A stretch of DNA of 64,000 bases from Polyodon spathula (GCF_017654505.1 NC_054564.1:7478838-7542837); one strand, 5' to 3'. Positions 49,881 through 63,049 are shown, numbered from the stretch's first letter. Translations and numbers: made by a program. Notes: a model not told the origin generated them from the letters alone.

Positions 49881-52800
49881 AGCACTTCCCATTTAATATA
49901 TTAAACTTTGTCAATAAAATCTTTAGAAACATTTTTTGTTGGGCAGCATTTTCATTTGAATTAGCGCCTACTTTTTGAAGGAGACAAAAACCACCCGTTT
50001 AGCAAAACGGAGACTGAAGTACTAAGTTATGCATCTCAGATGGCCTCAGCAGTGTGTTTCTGGTCAGTATGATGACAATGCAGCTGCAGAATGACAAATC
50101 TGCGGAAGACTGAATTCCGCGGGAGTCTGCAAATTCCAAGAAAGTCCGTTCTTTGCAGATCTGGACCGCCTCTACCCAAAACTTCAGACAAGTAATCATA
50201 CAGGACTAGCTTAGGTTACATTAAGTACAGCTGCTCCAGATTAGTACGAATCAGGGTCTGTGAAAACAGCCAATAGACTCAGTTAAAGCTGTAAGAAAGT
50301 TTCCCTGACTTTCCAACAGTTTGAGCTGCAGTCTTATTAAGCTTCAGTAGGATCAACACACAGTAACGTTCGAGCAAAACGCTTCTTAATTTCAGGTTAA
50401 ATGTTCATAATGAAATACCCCTCTTTCCAGGTCCTTGATCAATAAATAATTGCATGCACGTTTACAGTAGGAGCAGAGCTAAAGACTATAGAGAGAGAGA
50501 GACAAGTTCATGCACCAACAGCAGGCAGCATCCCACAACATACTGGACATCCACACAAAGATGCATACCGTAGAGCATATGGCAGCATAGATAATCAGAT
50601 GATCTGGATTCAAAGTATGTAGAAAAATTGTCCAAGAAAAAAAGTTTGGGCAAGCCAGTTCAGAAGACTTATTTATTAGTCAGTCTATAGCCCATTTTGC
50701 CGCAACCCGATGGAGTGAAAAGGGTCGAAACGCAAGTGCGCCTCACACAGGGGAGTCGCCACTATATCTACAGCTCGTCGTGTAACTGGCCACCTACACA
50801 GCCCTCTCTGCAAGGTGTGATCCATCTTCCAATCCCTCTAGGCCTGATCTCCTACAGCACAGAGCTGAGCAGCATGCAGAAATATGGCAGATTATAAAAT
50901 CGCTAGGTCCCCTGCAATTAATTCACCATAAAGAGAAACATAAAACCAGCGTTGGTTTAGAATTATCGGACAGCTCGGGAAACGCTGCAAGCCCTAACTT
51001 TACTGCAGGGATGAAAGTTATAGCTTCTTCACACGAACCGTGCAGAAGTGGGGTCGTTTATCTTGGCTCCATTAAGAAAACTGCACTCTGAGAAGTCCTG
51101 AGGGACGGTTTTTAAAAGTTGATCAGAAGTAACAGAAAGACTGCAGCAAGTTTTCAGGATATCCTGGTTTCTAGCTCAAACGATTCAGTTTATATTCTGC
51201 TCCAAAGAGGCAGTTCCAGAAATTAAGCAACCTCACAGTCAAAAAGGTCCGACATTGCAATTTTTCCTTGCCGGTCCGATGTTGGACCCTGCCCAACATC
51301 ATCAAAAAGAAGTCAAGCACAGGTCTCTAGTCGTTTTTTTTTCCGGAAAAAGCAGAGAAAACCTTTCAATGGCCCAGTGAGGCCGACAGAAGCCAAAAAA
51401 AGGGGCGGATCTGAGCAATACACATAGCCCCTGCACCACAGAGATAACACGAACACAAACAAGAAGATAGCTGCTTCCACATCCAGTGCTCAAAGAATAT
51501 CACGGACATTTGCAGAGCTTTTGGAGATGTTATAGTAATAAAATAATGGATTGCATTAGGAGTTTGGTGATAAATCGATTGATCATAAGAGGATTGATCA
51601 GTATGCACGACTATGAAGAGATATGTGATAAATACAGCGAACAAGGGGTGGGGCAGAGCTGGAGATGCAGTACTGAGTGTCCTGTTGTGGGGCCTTTTAA
51701 ACCTGTTTTACTGTGAATAAAATTACTTTTAAACAGCGCGTGTAAAATAAACAGCACGAGTGAAAATAAATTGGACCTGAAGCGCCTGACAGGCGCAGAA
51801 TAAAAGGACCACAAAGGTTTGAAGTGTCTGAAATGTACGTCTGAAATAGTAGAACTGCCCACTGTACAGCATCGGATGGATTTCAAAAAAGAAAGAGAGG
51901 GGGGTGGCTAAGCATTGTGTCATAAAACTGGGCATTACAGGGTTAACGAGAATACTTTGAGAATAACCACCCCCTCAATCTAGGGGACATGATGTGCTAT
52001 AGAGCAGCAAAGGGTAAAAGGTGGGCAATGCTTTGCCTCAAATTGGACTGAAGATCGGGCAGGAATAAGGGCAAGGTCGTAATCACGTTACCTGGCAAAC
52101 AGCTCAGACTAATAAACCCATCACAACGGGCTACAATAACGAGAGCAGCATGTTTCACCACAGCTGCTTCGTCTCAGTCTGTACTGGGGTGAATCTTGGC
52201 AAAGCCACGCAGGTGTGCGTTTTAAACCCACAGCCCCCTGAGGGAGGCCTCCAGGACAAAGTGTGAGCAACCAGTCAGTCACTGAGGGCTCAATAAAAAC
52301 TCATCCAGACATCATTAACTGTCTGAGAAACGAAGACAGTTTGGTTAGTGATGCTCTACCTCGTTTCCTCGTTTCCAGAAGACTCCATGCAATCAGAGTG
52401 TTGGGAAAAGGTCCAAAAATAAATACATTTATTTTGCTAAATGAACCTGGAAATGCAGTTGAGGGGTGCATGGAAAACAAGGCACAAGAAACTCAGAAGT
52501 GTTGACAGAGGAGGGCCGTCCTGCTGGAAAAGGTGGAGGTAATGAGCTGTCGAGATGGGGGTGGTCTGCGTGTGTTTTGTTAAGAATGTTCCACACAGTC
52601 TGGTTGCTACCACCACTACACAGCTGCCTTGTGGAACGGTTTGAGGAGAGGGCTGGTCCTGACTCACTAACCTGGCAAACAAGACTGCAATGCCAGCTGC
52701 CCCAGTCAATATATAAATATTTCAAATGACTGCATCTCTGAGTCAGCGAGCGAGAGAATCACACTGAAGCGAGAAGGGAGCTGGGTACGTAGCATCACAG

Positions 52801-54029
52801 CCAGGAACACCTCGTTTACATGCACCACCCAAACCCTAGGGTATCTGCGCTCATTTAGCTCAGCCAATCTGCGCTCACAGAAACAAGCCATCAAACAGCA
52901 AGGAGATACTCTTAAAACCACTCAAAAGGAGCTTGCAAAAACAGTAGCACTTTATTAAAACTCATATCAGTTTGCAGCCATTAGTTATGTAGGATTGCAA
53001 CTGAGCACCATCTAAAAAGCATATAATTTATTGTTATTGCTGCTCATTTATAAATGGCCACAAATGCATAATGAATTAAAATCAGCCCCCCAGAGGAACA
53101 GCCGCTAATGCAGCAGTGAAACAGATGCAAATTTGCTGCCATGACTAAAGCGTCTTTCTTTTTCTTCAATATGGTATAATTGATAACTAGCTGACTAATA
53201 AAGTGAACCAGCTCTGTGTGAGTGTGCGTGTGTCACCACTAAAGCACGCCACTCCTTTTGGGTCACTGTGCGGTAAGGAGATAACAATGTGTGACCAATT
53301 ACAGCTATCTCAATGCTAATTAAACAAACCAGCAAAACGACCACAGGACTCAGTGACAACGAGCATGGGATATGAACACACAGGAGAAGTCACAGCCGGA
53401 ACCTGATCCATGGGGAAAAAAAAAAAAAAAAAAACCTTCCCATCTCCCAGCTAAACTCCCCAAGCTGGAAGCTTCTACGCATTCTCCAGGTGCCACGTGA
53501 GGAACGTGGCAAGATCTGGAAAAAACATCTGGGCTTGCCACCTGTTCCGGAATTTTTAAAAAGGAACAAAAGTGTAAGAATAAAACATTCCATGGTTTCT
53601 CTGCAATTTTTTGTTCTCCTTTCTCTTTCAAACCTTGCAAGAAGCAGGGGAAGTAGGATTAACTGATAAACAGTCATCAAGCAGCTACAGGGGTCACACT
53701 AGCTTGCTAAATCATTCCGTCATTTAAACGTTATTCAGATAGTAAACCTTTGGCTATCAGAAACACGCATGTGAAATACAGAGGTTTATACCCCCTCTCA
53801 ATTAGAGAGTTTATTTCTTGGCATGTATAAAATCTAATATACACCACGCTGGGGTAGCTGACGGGACAAATCAGAACGAGGCTCTTAAAATTCCAGTCTG
53901 CACTAAATCACAGGCGCTAATTACCCTCCATTCCAGCCTGGTCCCAGGACAAATCACCACTCATTAACAAAGCCTTTCCTCTGCACTTGTAAAGTTTCCA
54001 CATTCAAAAATATATTTTAAATGAGCTGG

Positions 54030-54160
54030 CTCTCAGATCCTCAGTACAGCACTGAGTTCTCTATACTAGACTGTATTGAATTAGCTGGCTCTCAGATCCT
54101 CAGTACAGCACTGTGTTCTCTATACTAGACTGTATTGAATTAGCTGGTTCTCAGATCCCC
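54030..54160 (+). repeat. 58-bp tandem repeat, array 1 (about 2.3 copies)
   Basis: Units contain GAATTAGCTGGCTCTCAGAT, CAGTACAGCACTGAGTTC and TCTATACTAGACTGTATT. It is the same unit and orientation as the array at 62640-63030. Confidence 0.93.
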
Positions 54161-55894
54161 ATTCAGAAGTTTTTAGCATGTTTGGCTTTTGTGGAAGAAC
54201 TAAGCCACACAGGAAATCCTCATTAAAAAACTTAAGACATAGAAAATTCTATCTTTCATTACTGCGTCCGGGATGGTAATCAGCCAGCGTTCTGCACAAA
54301 AGCAACTAGAAACTGAAGGGTTTTCAACTCACTTAGCTCACATCTGTAGGATTAGAGGCAGGAGGGACAGACGGGGAGAGACAGCGAAAGGGGGAGATTC
54401 TGGCTCTGTTGCCGGAACTAATCTGCCAGAGCCTAAAAAAGGGGCCTCTCCACAGATAGGATTTCTTTATCAGTACTGAACCACACTGGCTGGGAAATGG
54501 CACAATTGAACAAAAACACAGAGCACTGTCTACGGCTATAAGGGCAATCACATACAGCCTTGATTTAATGAGACCACAGCTTACGGTACAGAAAATTACT
54601 TTTGTAGTAATTAGAGAATTCTAGTAACGGGAAGCATCTGCCAACCAAACACCCATCTTCCCTCTGACAAAGCGCGATATGCCATTGTGACAAATCTATA
54701 GGGAGATGCAGCTTTTATAGCGCATCAGGGATTCCAGCTACAGACCAAAAAGTTTTGAAGTGTGTGCTAAATGTGGCAGGTCTAGCCTCAATTCTACATG
54801 CTGCAGGTCAACCTACAGGCATCTGAAAGCGTAGATATTCTTGGCTGGGTATTTATTACTTCTCATGTAGCCAATTCTTGTAAGTAAACTGCAAAACTAC
54901 TTTTGGCAACTAATCTAAAATTTATATATAAAAAGCCTTTTGATATAATTACAGGTTTTTTTTTTTTTTTTTTCTTTTCTTCCTGTGTTCAGTAATAAAA
55001 AGAAAGAACAGAGCCTGACGGGGCCTCTAATTACAGCTCAGATGAATCGGTGCGTCACATTCCTGAGTGCAGTGCTTGTTCCTGGCGCAGGCCTGCGCCT
55101 CCACTCGTTTCTCATGCTGGTGGTATCTCTCTGCTCATCAGTACAGCTCAGCCCAGCACGCTCTTTCGCTCGCCCCTCCTGTTCGGGAACAGCTTCTTGA
55201 AGAGTCGAGCAGTTTGTTCAAACAGTTCCTTCTTAAAAACCCACTTCAGAGGGACTCGCGTCTCCCGAGGAGGGAACTGACATTTTGGAGGGGCAGACCC
55301 AACCCGTCAGAACATTTCAAACCCTGTTCCACACTCCTTTGTTGAAAAAATCAATTAAGTTTGTATCATTATTATTTGTGGGACATATGTCCAGGGTTAA
55401 ATGTTTTCCTCAATTATTTATTATTCTATCTCTTGCATACCGTACTAAACTACATTTCTGGTAAGCTGATATAGAAACACTAAAAAAAGAAACCAGTTCA
55501 ATGATAAACATGATTGAATCTCACCTTTCTCTAACATATTCTACATTCTGAAATACTAAAAAGGTTTCTCTAAATGTCTTCATTTTTCGTTGAACTTGAG
55601 CATCTTGTCGTATTTCTAAATTTAGCAGTGCTTTGTATTTATATGCTTATAGAAGGTTTATGGACAGCAGTACGTCATGTATTTCAAATTTCTCGTGACA
55701 GGCATTCTCGGAATGCACTAGATACTTACACTGGGAGAGCTCTTAACTCCAGACCTAGGATCAATTTTTAAAAAAAAGTATGTTTAATGTTTGGGTTGTG
55801 AATTCACAATTTTGTGCCAGCATCAAATTACTTTGCTTAAACCAGCTTGGAAGTGAAAAGCACTGGCTTCGAATATTGGTTTGGATTCAAAGCG

Positions 55895-55896
55895 CA

Positions 55897-55933
<37 letters not shown>
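55895..55933. repeat. (CA)n microsatellite
   Basis: About 18 CA units after a CACGCG start. Confidence 0.93.
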
Positions 55934-55936
<3 letters not shown>

Positions 55937-56903
55937 TGTCATTGACTGTCAGATACCCCTTGATAGTGACGCATCCTGCATCCTGGGTCAGGGGGTGAGG
56001 GAGGGAGAGAGAGAGAGGAGGATCTCGGTGAGTTTGTCACCAGCAGCATTAGTCATGTTACTGGACTGGTTCCCAGTAAGGAGGGCGTCAACACATGTGC
56101 CTAGTAACACTCCAAACCTCCAGTATGAGACTCCAGTTCAACTATAAACTCAGTCTCTTGGAGAGGGGGCTGTCCGTGCCATCAAGAGCCCCTTTAAAAC
56201 AGGACTCTCCGGAGGGGCTCTGCTCCTGGATCATGTTTTTTTAAGCTATATGAAATCCCATTTCTAATGAAATATTTAGCATTTCAAAAGACAACAAATT
56301 TGCTCAAGCAGGGTCGGGCTGGCTACAAAAGAGAAGTCAGACAGCCCACGGTAAATATTCTACAGGTGAATTTAACACCCAGGAAGCTAGATTTGCGTGG
56401 ACATCCTTGACAAACCTTTAGCTGGTTTACTTTTGCAGCCCAAATCGTCGACTACCTTACCCACACCCTCCAGCATTCAGATGGGCATAGTTAATTTTAT
56501 TTTTAAATCTATACAAACTACACATTAAGAATTCCAGGGACAGGCAGGAAAGCAGTACTGTATTATATTTCTTTCAGAATGGTTTATTTTTACGGAGGGG
56601 GTGTTAATGTATCGATACCGGCCACATCGGAACGGAACAGTGCCCCCACCTCACCCCACCCCACCCCAGAACTTTCTGTAAGTGTAAGCCCGCTTTTGAA
56701 TATTTTACATAAAGTCAGTTTCACGCTTCCGTTACTTTAGACCTACAAAGCAGCTGACACCTGTCTCTCGCTTGATAAATTCAGTTTTATAATCCTCGAC
56801 AGTTTACATTTGTTAAAGCTGTTTGATCCTATTCCCGCATTTGTAAACAGATGCATAATGTTACCGTAAACATGCACAGGGCGAAATGTACAGTAAATAT
56901 CCG

Positions 56904-56924
56904 GTGTGTGTGTGTGTGTGTGTG
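56904..56924. repeat. (GT)n microsatellite
   Basis: About 10 GT units. Confidence 0.9.
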
Positions 56925-57890
56925 GGACGGGTGAAATTGTGGGATTCACCTGGCTTTTAAAACAAGTTTAATTAACCTAGCATCACAGCTCGTTTGCATG
57001 GCTAAACAGAGCCCCGATTGAATCTGTAACAGCGCGATTGTGTGCGAGTGTAACCCGGACCCCTCGCTGCCTGCAGTCCATCGAAACACGAAGGTGTGAA
57101 AGTAACTGACCTGCCGCCGGGGAGAAACGGCCACACCGCAGCGTCGCTGGTAATCTCAGAGAGGAGGGCAAAAAAAAAAAACCAAAAAAAAAAAAAAACA
57201 CACAGCGGCTGTTTTCAACTAACAGCCTCTCGTATTTCACTCAAGATTGTTACGAGCCAAAAAAATGACTAGTTTTTTCCAGGATTGTTGCCTAATACAT
57301 AACAAACACACGGCCCCCAGTTAAATCGCTTCTTTAAGAACACGGATCCCACACAAGGCTCGGTAAAGTACCGTCCCGGTTACGGTTCCGTGCAGATTTT
57401 ACATTTTGTTAACAGTAACATTTTGCAAAGTCTTACGTTTAAAAACAAGTTCGCCGAACCCTGTTAGCACTTCTTTACACTGTAACGGAACCGGGCCGTT
57501 TAAGAAGATACATTTTGTATTGAACAAGAGAGAGAAAGAGAAAACATTTTAATGCGCACTGAAAAGGCTGTCCCCTCGCAACCTCGCCAAAGCGCTCGGT
57601 TACACAGGCTGTCCACATTCACTCAGCAAACGCCTTGCGTTTGAGCAAATCGAGGACAACAAAATAATACCCATCTCGAAATAGACGACAAAATGCGACC
57701 AAACGACAGCTCGGTGTGGCATTGTACAATCCGGGATCAAAACAAAACCGGAGTTACACCGACAACGGGAAAACTGGGAACAAACTTTACCGCTGAGGGG
57801 AACAACCGGCGCTGCTTTTACTCATTAGTTATCATGAGGGTGCTTGTGAATAATACGATACGCTCACAATGAAAGTATATTATCTAACAG

Positions 57891-57934
<44 letters not shown>
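57891..57934. repeat. (AAT)n microsatellite
   Basis: About 14-15 units, ending about 20 nt from the proposed fgfr1 exon 1 donor. Confidence 0.93.
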
Positions 57935-57935
<1 letters not shown>

Positions 57936-57959
57936 GATAGAAGATAAACACGGTCTTAC

Positions 57960-58400
57960 CTTTGAAGAGCGATCCTGGAATCGATTAGCCTCGGTTTTTG
58001 TTTTTCCTAACTCAACCCAAGCGACTGAAATCCTTTCAAATGTTATTAAAATCTCTAATAAACTGTAGATCCTCGATCTCCAGAAACGAGGTCTTCAAAA
58101 GCAGACAACGGGTTATTAAGTTCTCCCCTTTTTTCCAAACAGAAAGCTTGTCGAGTTTATAGATGTAATTCTCCCCAAAAAGCCGCGTTCAAAAGTATCG
58201 CCTTCTCAAAAATATAGGGGGAAAAAAACGACCCGTTTCCAATTAATTTGTAGACAGCAGAAAAAAAAAACGTCGCTCCAAAATTCTGCACGCTGTATAA
58301 AGAAAACGACATTGAATTCAGCTTCTCAAAACTAAAGTACCTTTGCCGAAAACGTGGAGGGGGGAAAAAGTCGCCCCACGGCTTTGTTTAAAAATGTTTA
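57960..58400 (-). other. fgfr1: fgfr1 non-coding exon 1 (probable; upstream limit unknown)
   Basis: A strong donor (TTCAAAG then GTAAGACC) occurs at 57954-57960 and the sequence above it lacks repeats. FGFR1 genes have a 5' UTR first exon far upstream of the signal-peptide exon. A second candidate donor is GGCGGCAG followed by GTCAGT near 57113. The start of transcription is not determined. Confidence 0.4.
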
Positions 58401-58724
58401 CAAAGAGAACCTTTCTTTTACCAAAGTTTTCGGTATGCCTTTGTTTAATTGTGTCACTCAGAAGCGATTGATGATCTTCATAAAATAACAATAATCATTG
58501 CATGCCTTGTATTTTCTCCCAAGATTGTAATAACCTTAGCAGTGATTTCTTGTTCACTTTGCACACTCCTGTGATGAGATTCCCATCCCCGATCGCCTGT
58601 TCAACACCACAGCAAACATGAGAAATAGACCAGACCCTGCACCCCCACGCACGGCCAGCATATACAATCAGCTCAAACCTAACCTGCAGAGCACTGCCAT
58701 CACCCCCCCCCCACCTTCCGCACC

Positions 58725-58743
58725 GCATCATGGGAGATGTAGT
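58725..58743 (-). promoter_or_regulatory. ZNF143/SBS-type promoter motif
   Basis: ACTACATCTCCCATGATGC on the minus strand closely matches the ZNF143 (Staf) consensus common in vertebrate promoters. It lies about 0.4-0.8 kb upstream of the proposed fgfr1 first exon. Confidence 0.5.
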
Positions 58744-58859
58744 CTTTTATACTTAACGCTCTTCGACCCGATACAGTCATTGCACAACCCGCAAAATAAA
58801 ACGCGCACAATTAAAAATGATTGCAGATTCTATCATTTTAAATGAACCAGCTGTTTTTT

Positions 58860-61340
58860 TTTTTTTTTCCTCTCTCTTTTATTGATTCGAAATGTAATTG
58901 AAATAATTAAAATCAATTGGTCTCTTAGCATAAAATATAATTATTAAGGGGGGAATAAGTCTTCAGCGGTTCTGCGGGAGATTCGGTTACATTACCATCG
59001 GTCATTAAACGATCCTACTCTTACTATCCCAGGCTGTTGTTCCAGTTACCTGAAAACGAGACTCGTCGAAATGAGAAAGTAGCCTGTCCTGAAACGAGAC
59101 TGGGCACTGCATGGGTTAAAACGCGGGGTTTTACCATGAGGCTGGCACTTACACATTGGAAACCACTGCTATCGCAGCATCATTTATTACAAATACCGCA
59201 TTTAATACACAGGTAAGCCCATGCAGGTGGTTTCAAATATATCAGTATTTATTGCTTCACTTTCCCGTGCCCTTTTATGATGCTTGCAATTAGGTCGAGC
59301 GGTTCTGGGTCCTGTTGATCCAGTGCTGGCTGAGATTAAGTATCCTGTGTTTCTGTCTTCAAATGTCCCAGAACTGGAGTTACAACGACCGAGGAGGACT
59401 TCAAACCATGAGGCCAAAAATAATGGCGTTTCAACGTGGCCGGTCTCACCTCTGCGGAGGAGAGAAACCTGACCGCCAGAGATGAAATGATACTAATGGT
59501 CTTTCTCGGAACCGAAAATACATTACATATACCACAGCCTTAATATAAATAACACGTTGTTCCGTTTGTTTTGTATATATTTTAAACATTATTGAATACA
59601 TAATCAGAAAAGTTTGCACGTCCACCATTGTGTACAATATGTTAGCCAACCTTAAAATACTTCTGTCATGATTTTTTTTTTTTTTTTTTTTTTTTTGTAA
59701 CGAACTTTCCCTAAATAAGCATCACGCTTCAACCTCAACGGCTTGTTTGTGGGCTATGACCATATTATACAAATAGGCACTGCTCTTGGTTCATTCAAAT
59801 GTGTGTTTAAGAGACTAAACACCTTAATTAACTAATGAGAACGGGTTTACCGATATATATATATAATTTGCAACAATTCAGTATTCCCGTAGCCTACATT
59901 TCAATTTAAACGATTTGCTAATTGCCTGCTTCATTATTTTTTGGTTTGGTTTGTTTGTTTTTAACAAAGGGGGCGCACCCTGGAGAAACTGGAGAATTGA
60001 AATAGCGCTGAGGTGAGGGCCCGGTCAACGTGACTAATTAGTGCTATTCAAAATAAGATAGGACGAGTGGGGGGAGGTCGGAGAGACACCAACTCTCTTT
60101 AAGTCTTAAAAATTATCTGATGGGGGGGCTTATCTCGATGAGGTGTAACTATTCACTCACTACCAGATTATTCAAAATTCAGCCTCTTCTCTGGACCACC
60201 GAAAACACAGCAAAACATCTAGCAGAAGAGCAGGGTCCAGAGAGAAAATGATCTGTTGCATACACATATATTTTAACACAGGCTGGGCTGTGGGGGAGGT
60301 AAATAACGTGGTGTTGTTGACATTGCAGATTCATAAGCGATTAGCAGGCTGTCTAAATACTGCTGTTGAGGGAGCAGAGTTTTCTTTTGTGTTCTGCCTG
60401 GTGATAAAGGTGCACAGCAGCTATACAGAGAGGGATGAGGGAAGTGAGGGGGGAAACTAAAACAGAAGAGTGTTTGCAAAAAGGGCCATTTCCCCTGGAG
60501 TCGTCTGTAGCCTGGCAAATCAAACCACTGCTTTTACAAAAAAGTGCAGAATACATATTGAAGTCAACCAAAGACAAGCACTCTTAAATCAGAACAACTT
60601 CTTTGGGTTAAAATGGTCACGTGACCTCCCCTGCCTCAAAGCCATATTAATAAATCCAAATTAATAAATCAGTTACTTCCATATATTTATTTCCACAGCT
60701 CTGGTCTCAAGGGCAGTCATCCTGCTGCACGCCATCCCAGTTAATGAAGAGACCAACATGAAGGGCTCTCCCCCTTTTCAGAAATGAGCTCTTCTTATCG
60801 GCGTTTCCGAGGATACTTGGAGTGATACCAGCTCGGCAGCAGCAAGGGGGGGAGCTCAGTGACCCAGTGCTCCATCTGTTTATCTTCAAGGAAAATGGAA
60901 CAGCACCAGCCTTCGCTTCAGGAAAGCGAGATGCCACAAGCACACAGGCAGGCAGCCTTTCAGGGGACTTCAGTCTTGTGTTATATCTCATGAGTTATAC
61001 ACAATCCCTTCTGTACCAGTATCGACCCAACACTGGTATAGGCCTTGAGCATTATGTTGGGATGTTTATCCTTCATTCTTCTATAGTTTACATCACATTG
61101 TCTAGAGGGCGCTGTGCTGACAGCAACCAGTCCGTCACTTTGATGAGCTTCCTAGTCACCCAAAATACTCGTCTGACTTCAAACTGCTGGGAAGATCTCT
61201 GACTGTTGAGTTCCTATTTTGTGCAGCACCATTTGTTTTTCATGAGATGTGATTTGTTTCACAAGCAAGAACTGGCACAGCAAATCGACAGCACTGCACC
61301 CCTGGGAATTGTTGCTAAAGAATCGATTAGCTTTTGGTTA
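58860..61340. other. upstream of fgfr1, no gene recognised
   Basis: Mostly AT-rich, non-repetitive sequence with a T-tract of about 27 at 59670-59696. No exon of a neighbouring gene is recognisable on either strand. Confidence 0.45.
61100..61116 (+). promoter_or_regulatory. CTCF-like motif
   Basis: GTCTAGAGGGCGCTGTG, upstream of fgfr1. Good agreement with the CTCF core consensus. Confidence 0.35.
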
Positions 61341-61344
61341 AAGA

Positions 61345-61500
61345 CGGAAGGGGAGGGGAAGCTACAGAGATAAAGAAAAAAAAAACAAGGAAGAGAAGGA
61401 GGAGGGGGAGTGAGAAAGAAAAGAAAGCAAAAAGGAGGAGGGAAGGAGAGAGAAATGAAAAAGAAGAGAGAGGGGGGAGGGAGAGGGAGAGAGAAGCTTT
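61345..61500. repeat. purine-rich (GGA/GA/A) low-complexity tract
   Basis: About 150 bp with almost only A and G on the plus strand, able to form triplex-type structure. Lys/Arg/Glu-rich open frames across it are not genes. Confidence 0.88.
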
Positions 61501-61689
61501 AGACCTGTTTCTTTGGCCGGCCTTCAAATAAAACACACAAAAAAAAAGCTGCCTTGAGGGGAGAGCTAAAAGTATCCTGTTTATCTCATTATCTCATTGT
61601 ATGTATTGCTCACAGTGACAGAGAGTTATATTACACACCTTGCTCCTTGTGGCTTTGGGGGGGAAGCAAAACAAAACCGGGAACAGCTG

Positions 61690-61960
61690 GGGCTAGCTGC
61701 GGCAGCAGAATGCTAATGCCCTAGACCAGCCTACCACATGGGTTCCAGTAGTGGGTGCTTGGTGGCTCAGTAGATTCATGTCTATGCGCTAGCCTACCTT
61801 TTTACCTCTGGAATCCTGGGTTCAAATCCAATGTGGCAAAGTGCGCTAATGTCAATGCACTAGTCTAGCCTTTCGCCTTCCTCTGGAGTCCTGGGCTCCA
61901 ATCTGGGGGGCTAGGTGGCGCTAGTGGGTTGATATCAATGCACTACAGTAGTAAGCATAG
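61690..61960 (+). repeat. tRNA-derived SINE cluster with A and B boxes
   Basis: GGTGGCTCAGTAGATTCATG (A-box-like, near 61761) and CCTGGGTTCAAATCCAATG (B box, 61819-61829) are about 57 bp apart. A partial second copy follows (CCTGGGCTCCAATCTGGGGG near 61890) and a third fragment precedes it. Intact tRNA folding is not expected. Confidence 0.55.
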
Positions 61961-62639
61961 TGGGTTATCTCACCCGTCTCTCAACAGTGCCAATAATGAT
62001 CCCATTATAACCCCAGTGTATTACTCTGATGAAACCATAGCAGGCCACAGCATCACCAGCACTGGTAACATAATTGGTGTGAAGCAATGTTTCGCCTGAG
62101 TGCACAGCTTGCTCTTAGTAAGGGCCCTTTGCCTAGCCATTGCAGATGATTCTGTGAGGGGGCCACAAGTTGCGAGTGGAGAGCTCTCAGTGTGAGGAGG
62201 GGCTTTGCTGCTGTGGCACCTTTGAACAGCTGGCAGCAGGGCTTCGCTTCACTAGGACGCGTTTGAGGCGGCTCACCTCTTTTGTGCAACAGCAGGGAAG
62301 CACCGGAGCTGTCGGGCTTGTCCGTGTTTAGCTGTCAAAAATTTGCCACTGTCTTGCTGCCTTGCTTCAGAGGGATCTCCACATCTCTCCTGGAATTAAA
62401 GAGTTCACTCAGTCTCTCTGGCAGCTCCTGCTCTGTGATCCTGTGGCTTGGGACGGAACGGCACTGGGGTTTCCACTTTCTAAAAATACCAGCCCCCACT
62501 TCACCAACGGTCTAGACAGGAAGAGACCACAGAGGACATGGGCACACTCCCAGGCAGTGGACAACAGTGCAAGCACAGCCAGCGAGACTACAGCAGAAAC
62601 CCTGAACACACCGACAACACAAGCACACCCCCTGTACTG

Positions 62640-63030
62640 TATACTACACTGCATTGAATTAGATGCTCTCAGATCCCCAGTACAGCGCTGAGTTCTCTAT
62701 ACTAGACTGTATTGAATTAGCTGCTCTCAGATCCCCAGTACAGCACTGAGTTCTCTATACTAGACTGTATTGAATTAGCTGCTCTCAGATCCCCAGTACA
62801 GCACTGAGTTCTCTATACTAGACTGTATTGAATTAGCTGCTCTCAGATCCCCAGTACAGCACTGAGTTCTCTACACTAGACTGTATTGAATTAGCTGCTC
62901 TCAGATCCCCAGTACAGCACTGAGTTCTCTATACTAGACTGTATTGAATTAGCTGCTCTCAGATCCCCAGTACAGCAGAGTTCTCTACTAGACTGTTCTC
63001 TATTGAATTAGCTAGACCTTTTGTATTGCA
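62640..63030 (+). repeat. 58-bp tandem repeat, array 2 (about 6.5 copies)
   Basis: Units start GAATTAG... at 62656, 62714 and every 58 bp after. They contain TCTCAGATCCCCAGTACAGC and TCTATACTAGACTGTATT. The last copies are shortened. Confidence 0.95.
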
Positions 63031-63049
63031 CTCAGTTCTCTACACTAAA

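Larger units (their letters stand above)
49881..57953 (-). other. fgfr1: fgfr1 intron 1, remaining part
   Basis: No exon recognised. Notable parts are a TAAT-rich unique-looking stretch at 52960-53340, two copies of a 58-bp repeat at 54030-54160, and CA, GT and AAT microsatellites. The limit depends on the proposed first exon. Confidence 0.45.

Noticed and set aside
61327..61536. Lys/Arg/Glu-rich and Ser/Phe/Leu-rich frames
   Set aside because: Translations of a purine-rich tract on its two strands.
61750..61835. Functional tRNA gene
   Set aside because: A and B box words are present, but the arms do not appear to pair and the unit is partly repeated next to itself; a SINE relic fits better.
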